Assembly: GCF_000376425.1 (NCBI RefSeq) | Contig: NZ_AQWL01000002.1 | Span: 330,574-394,573 of the forward strand | Length of the DNA: 64,000 nucleotides | Source of the DNA: Thiobacillus denitrificans DSM 12475 | GTDB taxonomy: Bacteria; Pseudomonadota; Gammaproteobacteria; Burkholderiales; Thiobacillaceae | Direction: 5' to 3' | In this document: piece by piece, positions 57,079 to 64,000 of the stretch | Numbering within the stretch: position 1 is the stretch's first letter | Layout: each line of letters begins with the position of its first letter | The notes under the pieces: model-generated | Databases searched by the model: none | Seen by the model: only the letters and a program-made list of their open reading frames with translations | What the model was told of the DNA's origin: nothing | Translations under genes and position numbers: made by a program

Positions 57079-58361
57079 GAGACCTATTCATTACCGGCCT
57101 GATTTTCGGCCTGCTTCCTTTCGTGTTCAAGCGCCCCTGGCTGGGGATCCTGCTGTGGTCGTGGCTGGGCTACATGAATCCGCACCGGCTGGCGTGGGGA
57201 TTTGCCTACAATCTGCCGTTCTCCATGATCGTCGGCCTGGTCACCATCGTGGCTTTCATGGCATCGAAGGAGAAAAAGGAGATGCCATGGACGCGGGAAA
57301 CCATCGTCCTGCTGATCTTTGTCGGCTGGATGCTGTTCACTACCTTTTTTGCCTTCTACCCTGATACGAGCTGGCAGCAATGGAACAAGGTATGGAAGAT
57401 CCAGCTGATGATCTTTCTCACCGCGCTCATCATCACCGACCGCAACAAGCTGCACTGGCTGATCTGGATCATCGCCCTGTCTTTCGGCTTTTATGGCGTC
57501 AAGGGGGGAATCTTCACGATCACCAACGGCGGGGCCTACCGGGTGCAGGGGCCCAGCGAAACCTTCATTACCGGCAACAATGAACTGGCATTGGCACTGG
57601 TCATGACGATTCCGCTTATCCGTTACCTGCATCTACAGGAAACCCGCAAGTGGATCCGGATCGGGCTGGCCAGCGCCATGGTGCTGACCGGCGTCGCGGC
57701 TATCGGCAGCCAGTCGCGTGGCGGTCTGGTGGCGATGCTGGCGATGGGGCTGTTCCTGTGGCTGAAAAGCCGCAACAAGCTCGTCACCGGCATTTACATG
57801 GCGATCGCCATCGGCATCATGGCATCGGTCATGCCGCAGGAATGGTATGACCGCATGAACACCATCAACACCTATGAACAGGATCAGTCCGCGCAGGGGC
57901 GGATCAACGCCTGGCACACCGCGTTCAATGTGGCGAAAGACCGCATCACCGGCGGCGGCTTCGAGATGTGGCAGCCGCCGGTTTTCCGCCAGTACGCGCC
58001 CGACCCGTTCAACGTGCGTGACGTGCACAGCATTTATTTCGAAATCATGGGCGAGCAGGGGCTTATCGGGTTTGGCCTGTTCATGCTGCTTGGAATACTG
58101 GCCTGGATCCGTGCCCAGCAGATCATCAAGCGCTGCAAGAATGATCCCGCCAGGAAATGGGCGGCGGATCTTGCGGCCATGATCCAGGTGAGCCTGGTGG
58201 GATATGCAGCGGGTGGCGCTTTCCTCGGGATGGGGTATTTCGACCTGCCGTACCATCTGATGATCATTCTGGTGCTGGTTGCTAAATTCTCCGGCGTGCT
58301 GGAGAAACAGGCCGCGCCTGTCGTGACGTTTGCCAGCCGGCGCGAATCGCGGACCGGGTAG
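57075..58361 (+). CDS. XrtA-system O-glycosylation ligase (Wzy/WaaL-like)
   Basis: The product is 428 residues with about ten membrane segments. The Wzy_C region includes RGGLVAMLAMGLFLWLKSR and the periplasmic-loop GRINAWHTAFNVAKDRITGGGFEMW. It is a TIGR03097-type ligase or polymerase that may join EPS units or glycans to target proteins. The next gene converges from the right. Confidence 0.93.
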   Translation: MRDLFITGLIFGLLPFVFKRPWLGILLWSWLGYMNPHRLAWGFAYNLPFSMIVGLVTIVAFMASKEKKEMPWTRETIVLLIFVGWMLFTTFFAFYPDTSWQQWNKVWKIQLMIFLTALIITDRNKLHWLIWIIALSFGFYGVKGGIFTITNGGAYRVQGPSETFITGNNELALALVMTIPLIRYLHLQETRKWIRIGLASAMVLTGVAAIGSQSRGGLVAMLAMGLFLWLKSRNKLVTGIYMAIAIGIMASVMPQEWYDRMNTINTYEQDQSAQGRINAWHTAFNVAKDRITGGGFEMWQPPVFRQYAPDPFNVRDVHSIYFEIMGEQGLIGFGLFMLLGILAWIRAQQIIKRCKNDPARKWAADLAAMIQVSLVGYAAGGAFLGMGYFDLPYHLMIILVLVAKFSGVLEKQAAPVVTFASRRESRTG

Positions 58362-58398
58362 TGCGGCACTGCTGGCTGGAGGCTGCTGAGGGCAGGAT

Positions 58399-60225
58399 TC
58401 AGTGTTCGTTCGCCTGCAACCATTGCTCCAGCATCATGGTCAGCCAGATCATTACGCCGTAATAGCTGGCATGCGGGCCGCGCTGCATGGCGAGCATGTG
58501 ATCGAGATACGCCGGCCGGATCCAACCGCGCTGCTTGAAGTCCGACAGGCTGTCGCCGACGAGTTCGCCGAGCGGGGCGTATTGCGTGCTCCATACCCCG
58601 AACGGCAGGCCGAAGCCGTGCTTGGTCTTGTTGATGATCTGTTCCGGCAGCAGGTCGCGCAAGGCTTCCTTGAAGAACCAGCGCAGTTTCTGCCCGCGCA
58701 CCTTGTAATCCACCGGCAGATGGTTGGCGAAGGCCACCAGGCGGTCGTCGAGCAGCGGGTAGCGCACCTCGATGCCCGCCGCTTCGGTCATGGTGCCCAC
58801 CTTGCGCAGATCGTTGTCCGCCAGGGTGAATTTCAGGTCCAGATGCATCATGCGGTTGATGTAATGGTCCGACGCCGTGCGTTCGTAGGTTTCGGTCAGT
58901 GCGGCGCCCGGTGCCGAAGGGTCGACGGCGTCGATGAAGTCCGCGGCGAAAATCTGCCCGAGTGGGGTGCGATGCAGGAAATTGTAGGACTCCAGCCGCA
59001 GCGGCAGGCCGACCTTGGCCTGGTCGACATAGCTTTTCAGTTTGGCAAGCGGGAAGCGGTTGGACAGGCCCGGCAGCAGCGTCAGCGGCTCGATCGCCCC
59101 GTACCGCAGCAAAGCCGGCAGGCGGGTGTAGGTCTCGAACAGGCGCTGCTTGGCGTAACGCACGTTGCCGCCGAAGATTTCGTCGCCGCCGTCGCCCGCC
59201 AGCATGCGTTCGAACCCTGCTTCGCGCGCCGCCTGAGCGCAGAAATAGGTCGGCACGGCCGAGGCGTTGCCGAACGGTTCGTCGTATTCGCGCGCGATGA
59301 CGGGGATTGCGGTCACGATGTCGGCGGGCTTCAGATAGTACTCGTGGCGCCGGCTGTCGTAGCGGTCGGCGGCGCAGCGGGCGTATTCCATCTCGTCGAA
59401 TCCCGCGGCGTCGAAGCCGATGGAAAATGTGTCGACCGGGGCTGCCCGCGCGGCGGTGAGGGCGCCGACCACGGTGGAACTGTCGGTGCCGCCGGAGAGA
59501 AATGCGGCAGTGGCAGGCGCATCGGCGTCGCGTACCGCCTGATCCAGGATGGCGCGAAAGTTGCGGCGGTGACCGTCGAAATCGGCATCGACCGCGGCGT
59601 AGTCCGCCTGCCAATAAAAGCCGCTGCGGAGCGCGCCGTTTTTCAGGGTGATGATCTGCCCCGGCAGCAGCTTGCGCACGCCCTGATAGAGGCTGCGTGG
59701 CGCGGGGAGGGTATGGAAATACAGGTAATCGTAAATCGCCTGCGGATCGATGTTGCGCCCAACGGCAGGGTGGGCGGCCACGTTCTGCACGCTGCTGCCG
59801 AACACCAGATGGCCGCCGCGTTGGGCGTAACACAGACGTTCGGCGCCGACGCGGTCGAGCGCCAGACAGGCTTTCTTTTTCAGCGGCTCGATGACCGCGA
59901 AAGCGAAATTGCCGTGCATCAGCGTCGGCAGCTTTTCGCCGAAGCGCATCCAGCCGTACGCGACCGCCATGGCCGGATTCTGGTCGCGCGCGATCAGCGC
60001 CAGTTCATCGTCCAGAAAACGCGGACGTCCATAGAGCGCAGCGACGAGGCCGTTTTCAACGTGGATGTCGGCCTTGCCAAAGCGCGAACACGCTGCCACC
60101 CCCAACATCTGGCTGCTGTGCTGGTGCAGCAGCCCCTCCGGCGACAGGCAGGCCGCGCGCCCCATGTGCCTGATCAGATCCTGATGGGCGCCGTGATCGC
60201 CCAGCCAGCCAAAAATGCCATCCAT
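58399..60225 (-). CDS. Asparagine-synthase-like protein lacking the glutaminase cysteine
   Basis: The product is 608 residues from ATG 60225. The N-terminal domain starts MDGIFGWLG, so position 2 is Asp (codon 60222-60220) rather than the Cys nucleophile of class II glutamine amidotransferases. The ATP-pyrophosphatase loop FLSGGTDSSTVV and GDGGDEIFGG are intact. It should be unable to use glutamine and may take ammonia directly or make a beta-lactam or amide-type bond. It runs opposite to its neighbours. The longer frame extending to 61227 is not credible, as it crosses the divergent sulfotransferase gene. Confidence 0.88.
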   Translation of the reverse strand: MDGIFGWLGDHGAHQDLIRHMGRAACLSPEGLLHQHSSQMLGVAACSRFGKADIHVENGLVAALYGRPRFLDDELALIARDQNPAMAVAYGWMRFGEKLPTLMHGNFAFAVIEPLKKKACLALDRVGAERLCYAQRGGHLVFGSSVQNVAAHPAVGRNIDPQAIYDYLYFHTLPAPRSLYQGVRKLLPGQIITLKNGALRSGFYWQADYAAVDADFDGHRRNFRAILDQAVRDADAPATAAFLSGGTDSSTVVGALTAARAAPVDTFSIGFDAAGFDEMEYARCAADRYDSRRHEYYLKPADIVTAIPVIAREYDEPFGNASAVPTYFCAQAAREAGFERMLAGDGGDEIFGGNVRYAKQRLFETYTRLPALLRYGAIEPLTLLPGLSNRFPLAKLKSYVDQAKVGLPLRLESYNFLHRTPLGQIFAADFIDAVDPSAPGAALTETYERTASDHYINRMMHLDLKFTLADNDLRKVGTMTEAAGIEVRYPLLDDRLVAFANHLPVDYKVRGQKLRWFFKEALRDLLPEQIINKTKHGFGLPFGVWSTQYAPLGELVGDSLSDFKQRGWIRPAYLDHMLAMQRGPHASYYGVMIWLTMMLEQWLQANEH

Positions 60226-60284
60226 GGTGTGTTGTGTCTGCGTGATACGGGATAATGTCCGCCAATATAAACGAGCTTGCCGCC

Positions 60285-60305
60285 GGGCACGAATCCTGTG
60301 TGCCC
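60285..60305. promoter_or_regulatory. Perfect inverted repeat in a divergent promoter region
   Basis: GGGCAC and GTGCCC are separated by nine bases, giving a 21-base dyad between the divergent asparagine-synthase-like and sulfotransferase genes. The spacing suits one helical turn between half-sites and a dimeric regulator. No known consensus is matched. Confidence 0.4.
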
Positions 60306-60336
60306 TGGGCATCCGATTGATACCGACAGAAAGCGC

Positions 60337-61263
60337 ATGAGTTTGAAGGAATTTTTCGACAAGGTGACGAAAACGCTGGTGTTCCATGCGCGCCGGGTGC
60401 GCCGCGGCCTGCGCGGGGTGCGCTGGGGAATGTCGCGGCGTACGGCGGAGCGGCCCATCATCGTGGTCGGCTGCTCGCGTGCGGGCACCACGCTGGTCTA
60501 CAAGACTCTGTCCGAGTCGCGCGAAATCGGCAGCCTGCAACGCGAAACCCACGACTACTGGACCGGCCTGCATCCGCTGGCCGACAAGAACTGGGATACC
60601 CACGGGCTGGACGCCGGCGATGCCAGCCCAGCGGACCGCGCTGCCGTCAGTCGCTACTTTTACCGCTGGACCGGCCGTCACCGCTGGGTCGACAAGAACA
60701 ACCAGAACGGCCTGTGCGTGCCCTACCTGCGTGCGCTGTTTCCCGATGCCGTGTTCGTTTTCGTCAAGCGCAGCCCGGGTGACAATCTCAATTCCCTGAT
60801 CGAGGGCTGGAAAAAGCCGGACGAATTCGCCACCTGGTCGAACGATCTGCCGGCGACGGTGGCAGTGGAAAACGGGCAACTGCAACAGTGGTGTTTCTTT
60901 CTTGCCGAGGGCTGGCGCAATTATGTGGACGCGCCGGTCGAACAGGTTGCCGCGTTTCAGTATGCCGTCGTCAACCGGGCCATTCTCGATGCCAGGGACG
61001 GCGTGCCCGCCGGGCAATGGGTCGAGGTGTTTTACGAGGATTTCCTGCGCGACCCGGTCGCCACCTTCCGACGGATATTCGAAGGCTGCGGGCTGGCCTT
61101 CGATGCGCGCCTGCAGGCGCATTGCGCCGAGGTGCTCGACATCCCCTACAACGCCTTTTCCGAGATCCGGCTGGATAAATGGAAGGACGGCCGCAACCGG
61201 GAAAAAATCGAGCGGGTGCTGCCGCAAGTGGCGGAGGTGGCCGCCCGGATGGGATATCGATGA
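60337..61263 (+). CDS. Sulfotransferase-like protein (second copy)
   Basis: The product is 308 residues from ATG 60337. The PAPS loop is IIVVGCSRAGTTLVYKTL and a later segment FVKRSPGDNLNSLIEGW is in the place of the 3'-phosphate motif. It is not closely similar to the copy at 54629-55477, so they are not a recent duplication. The stop overlaps the deacetylase-like gene start. Confidence 0.88.
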   Translation: MSLKEFFDKVTKTLVFHARRVRRGLRGVRWGMSRRTAERPIIVVGCSRAGTTLVYKTLSESREIGSLQRETHDYWTGLHPLADKNWDTHGLDAGDASPADRAAVSRYFYRWTGRHRWVDKNNQNGLCVPYLRALFPDAVFVFVKRSPGDNLNSLIEGWKKPDEFATWSNDLPATVAVENGQLQQWCFFLAEGWRNYVDAPVEQVAAFQYAVVNRAILDARDGVPAGQWVEVFYEDFLRDPVATFRRIFEGCGLAFDARLQAHCAEVLDIPYNAFSEIRLDKWKDGRNREKIERVLPQVAEVAARMGYR

Positions 61264-62453
61264 TGGCGGCGGCGCTCATTTTTGCGGTGCTGCTGCTGGT
61301 GTGGACAGGGGTGCTGCTGGTGTTTGCCGCGCCGCTCGCCGCACGCTGGCGCGAGCCGGTGCTGCGCCAGCCGGTGCTCATCATCGAAAGCGATGACTGG
61401 GGGGCCGGGCCGCTGGCGCAGGCCGACGCATTGCGCTGCCTGGCCGCGTCGTTGCAGCGCGTGCGCGATCGCAGCGGGCGGCCGGCCGTGATGACGCTGG
61501 GGGTGGTGCTGGAAGTGCCCGACGGCACGCGCATCGCAGCGGCCGGCTGCACGGAATACCACGCACTGACGCTTGCCGATGCCCGCTTCGATGCCGTCCG
61601 GGCAGCGATGATGGACGGCATCCGGGCGGGCGTGTTTGCGCCGCAATTGCATGGCCAGTGCCACTATTGGCCGCCGGCGCTGCTGGCCGCCGCACAGGCG
61701 GATGCGGACGTACGGGCCTGGCTCACCGCAGCCGAACCCGCTGCAACCGAGGACCTGCCATCGCATTTGCAAAGCCGCTGGATTGATGCTTCCGTCCTGC
61801 CGTCGCGCGCGCTGGCGCCGGCGGTGATGCGGCAGGCCGCCGCCGCCGAGGCCGCCGGTTATCGGGCCATTTTCGGCAGCGCGCCGCAGGTGGCAGTCGC
61901 CACCACGTTCGTCTGGAACGACGCGATCGAGGCCGCCTGGACGCAGGCAGGAATCGAAGCCGTCATCACGCCGGGCCGCCGCGCCACCTGCCGCAACGCC
62001 AAAGGGCAACCGGACTGCGTGGATGCCACGATGCTGACGGGCGAGCGGGCGTCAACGGGGCCCACCTACCTGGTGCGCGACGTGTATTTCGAGCCGGCGC
62101 TTGGGCAGCCGCCGCAGCGTCTGCTGGAAGGCCTGCAGGCGCGCACGCGGCAGGGCCGCGCCTGCCTGGTCGAAACCCATCGCTTCAATTTCCTGCAGGC
62201 GCCGGACGCCAGCCTTGCCGCCCTGGAAACGGGACTGACGGCCGCGCTCGCCGCCAGCCCCGGCCTGCGCTTTCTCTCGCCGCTGGAACTGGCGCGCGCC
62301 GTGCGGGAGCGCGACCCGGCCTGGGTCGAGTCCCGGCTGCGGCCGCGCGTCGCCGCCTGGCGTGCGCGCCTGGACGAGATCCCGCGCTTCCGTCGCCTGG
62401 CGCAACTCACTGGCCTGGCGTTGCCGCTGGCCTGGCTGGAGCGGACGGCGTGA
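61260..62453 (+). CDS. Membrane-anchored deacetylase-like protein
   Basis: The product is 397 residues. One N-terminal membrane anchor (about residues 4-25) is followed by a domain with a Ser-Asp-Asp start ([10 protein letters not shown]) and a HGQCH motif that fit a divergent NodB/polysaccharide-deacetylase fold. The rest ([24 protein letters not shown]) is conserved but unnamed. The enzymatic role is inferred. It would act in the periplasm on the EPS. Confidence 0.7.
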   Translation: MMAAALIFAVLLLVWTGVLLVFAAPLAARWREPVLRQPVLIIESDDWGAGPLAQADALRCLAASLQRVRDRSGRPAVMTLGVVLEVPDGTRIAAAGCTEYHALTLADARFDAVRAAMMDGIRAGVFAPQLHGQCHYWPPALLAAAQADADVRAWLTAAEPAATEDLPSHLQSRWIDASVLPSRALAPAVMRQAAAAEAAGYRAIFGSAPQVAVATTFVWNDAIEAAWTQAGIEAVITPGRRATCRNAKGQPDCVDATMLTGERASTGPTYLVRDVYFEPALGQPPQRLLEGLQARTRQGRACLVETHRFNFLQAPDASLAALETGLTAALAASPGLRFLSPLELARAVRERDPAWVESRLRPRVAAWRARLDEIPRFRRLAQLTGLALPLAWLERTA

Positions 62454-63379
62454 CGCCGCGCTTCTCGGTCGTCATTCCCGCGTTCAACGCCGCCGCCACG
62501 CTGGCGCGCGCGATCGAATCGGTGCTGGCGCAAAGCTGGCCGGCATACGAAATCATCGTGATCGACGACGGCTCGACCGATGCCACCGCCGTGGTCGCGC
62601 GCCAGTTCGGCGGCGCCGTGCGCCTGATCCGGCAAAACAATAGCGGCGTCTCGGCGGCGCGCAACGCCGGTGCGGCGGCTGCCCGCGGCGACTGGCTGGC
62701 GTTTCTCGACGCCGACGACTGGTATGCGGACGATCGCATCAAGCTGCATGCGGAATGGATCGCCGAAGATGCCACGCTGGATTGCCTGACCGGCGATTAC
62801 GAATATCGCGATGCGGCAGGCGGCTTGCTCGGCACCTCGATGGCGCAGCACCCGTCGGGGCGCCTGCTGCTCGCCAAGGCCGCAGGCGCGATGCGGGTGG
62901 TGATGGAAACCCCGGCCGAGATGGCCGCCTTCGCGGCCGATCATTTCGGTGACACCCATACGCTTTCCGTCCCGTGCGCCCGCTTTGTCGAACTGGGCGG
63001 CTATCCGATCGGCTTCAAGGTGTGCGAGGACGTGCATTTCCTGACCCGGCTGCTGGCAGGCAGTCGCCGCATCGGCGTGATTTGCCAAAGTCTCGGCGTC
63101 TATGTGATCCACGGCGGCAGTGCCACTCGCCGCGACCCGGTGGCGGCGCAGCGGGAGAACGTGCGCACCCTCGCCGATCTGGCGCAGCGGGCGGAAAATT
63201 TCCCGGCGCCGGTCAGGCAGGGCGTGGCGGCGCGGATGCAAAACGCCCGCTACAACCTTGGCTGTGCCTTGAGCAAAAACGGCCAGCGGATTGCGGCCGT
63301 CGGCGCCGTATTGCCTTCATTGGCGGCGCGCCCGGGCTGGCAGAGCCTGCGCAACGTGCTGTCGATGCTGAGGGGGTGA
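62450..63379 (+). CDS. Glycosyltransferase family 2
   Basis: The product is 309 residues from a GTG overlapping the deacetylase-like gene. A GT-A fold is seen: [20 protein letters not shown], then [12 protein letters not shown], and the DxD-like [13 protein letters not shown]. It adds one sugar. No membrane segment is seen, so it acts in the cytoplasm. Confidence 0.94.
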   Translation: MTPRFSVVIPAFNAAATLARAIESVLAQSWPAYEIIVIDDGSTDATAVVARQFGGAVRLIRQNNSGVSAARNAGAAAARGDWLAFLDADDWYADDRIKLHAEWIAEDATLDCLTGDYEYRDAAGGLLGTSMAQHPSGRLLLAKAAGAMRVVMETPAEMAAFAADHFGDTHTLSVPCARFVELGGYPIGFKVCEDVHFLTRLLAGSRRIGVICQSLGVYVIHGGSATRRDPVAAQRENVRTLADLAQRAENFPAPVRQGVAARMQNARYNLGCALSKNGQRIAAVGAVLPSLAARPGWQSLRNVLSMLRG

Positions 63380-63383
63380 CCGC

Positions 63384-64000
63384 TTGAACCGCCTGCTGGT
63401 GCTGACCGAATTGTTTTTGCCGACCAAGGGCGGTACCGCCGTATGGGCGGCCGAGGTGTACAAACGCCTCGGCGGCAAGGAAATCCATATCGTCACCGCC
63501 GAGGTGCCGGGCGCGGCCACGGTCGATGCGCGGCACCCCAACACCATTCATCGCCTGAACCTCAAGCGTGTGGCCTGGCTACGCCCCGAGTCGCTGGTGA
63601 TGTACGCACGCTTTTTCTTCAAGTCGCTGGCACTGGCGCTGACCCACCGCTTCGATGCGATCCATGCCTTCCGCGCGCTGCCCGAAGGGCTGGTGGCGTG
63701 GGCGGTGGCGCGGCTGACCCGGCGCCCGGTGGTTGTCTATGCCCACGGCGAGGAGCTCACCAGCTGGGGAAGCGGCGGCAAATACAAGGCCATGCGGTTT
63801 GCCCTGCGCCATGCCGACCGGGTCGTCGCCAATAGCGAGCATACGCGCGCCACCCTGCTTGCCATGGGGGTCACCGCGACCCGCATTGCCGTCATTTATC
63901 CCGGTGTCGATGTGTCGGTGTTCCGGCCAGGACTGGGCGTCGAGGATTTGCGTAAAGACCTGGGGATCGGCCGCGACGACAAGCTGGTGTTCTCGGTCGG
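63384..64000 (+). CDS. Glycosyltransferase family 4, C-terminus cut by window edge
   Basis: 205 codons are visible from a TTG following GAGGGGGTG. It starts NRLLVLTELFLPTKGGTAVWAAEVY and holds the GT4 acceptor part (HGEELTSW, then NSEHTRATLLAMGV, then YPGVDVSVFRPG). The donor-binding half lies beyond base 64000. It continues the EPS operon. Confidence 0.9.
   Translation, partial: MNRLLVLTELFLPTKGGTAVWAAEVYKRLGGKEIHIVTAEVPGAATVDARHPNTIHRLNLKRVAWLRPESLVMYARFFFKSLALALTHRFDAIHAFRALPEGLVAWAVARLTRRPVVVYAHGEELTSWGSGGKYKAMRFALRHADRVVANSEHTRATLLAMGVTATRIAVIYPGVDVSVFRPGLGVEDLRKDLGIGRDDKLVFSV

Noticed and set aside
58399-61227. 942-codon reading of the asparagine-synthase-like gene
   Set aside because: The extra N-terminal 334 codons cross a real divergent sulfotransferase gene and a promoter region; family similarity begins at 60225.
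37479-64000. PEP-CTERM target protein inside the XrtA locus
   Set aside because: No product in the window ends with a PEP motif, a membrane helix and a basic tail.

Overview
The window is high-GC DNA read as part of a betaproteobacterial chromosome, probably a Thiobacillus/Nitrosomonadales-type organism. That placement is inferred from the protein families (MetAS, GatCAB, the MreBCD-PBP2-RodA block, a complete XrtA exopolysaccharide module) and the gene order; no rRNA or tRNA was seen to confirm it. Genes are tightly packed, often with 4-base stop/start overlaps. The left edge cuts a comM-like gene and the right edge cuts a glycosyltransferase gene.

0-12.3 kb: after comM and ubiK comes a nitrogen-control unit (TorF-type porin, glnK, amtB). 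It lies behind a near-consensus sigma-54 promoter and two NtrC-like enhancer sites three helical turns apart. A YceH-like gene follows. Next is a short metal-associated patch (Met-rich periplasmic protein, SHOCT membrane protein, and only the N-terminal stub of a heavy-metal P-type ATPase). Then comes a translationally coupled run: P-loop ATPase, metAS, and an MCE/Mla-type lipid ABC transporter (permease, ATPase, MlaD, lipoprotein). A DUF4426 gene ends this block.

12.3-18.3 kb: an accessory-looking stretch. It has three toxin-antitoxin modules (addiction-module antitoxin/ParE, AbrB-like/Doc, RHH/ParE), two with visible operator-like repeats, around an AmpG-type transporter, plus the C-terminal remnant of an MmeI-type restriction-modification enzyme.

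18.3-37.3 kb: core housekeeping genes. These are xth and pyrE (divergent), gatCAB, and the elongasome operon mreBCD-mrdA-rodA-rlpA, followed by a PBP5-family protein that lacks all three catalytic motifs. Then come a D-amino-acid aminotransferase, DUF493, lipB, a thioredoxin-like protein, lipA, an ABC-2 exporter, a hydrolase, a thioredoxin-like ferredoxin and a MazG-like pyrophosphohydrolase.

37.4-64 kb: a long exosortase A (XrtA/PEP-CTERM) exopolysaccharide locus. It encodes export lipoprotein, Wzz-like protein, tyrosine kinase, outer-membrane protein, ATPase, UDP-GlcNAc epimerase, deacetylase, FemAB-like transferase, glycosyltransferases, exosortase A, amidotransferase and O-ligase. An accessory part adds two sulfotransferases, a CapK-like adenylating enzyme, a second asparagine-synthase-like protein lacking the glutaminase cysteine, a membrane-anchored deacetylase-like protein and more glycosyltransferases. 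No initiating sugar transferase, flippase or PEP-CTERM substrate is seen here; the locus continues past the right edge.
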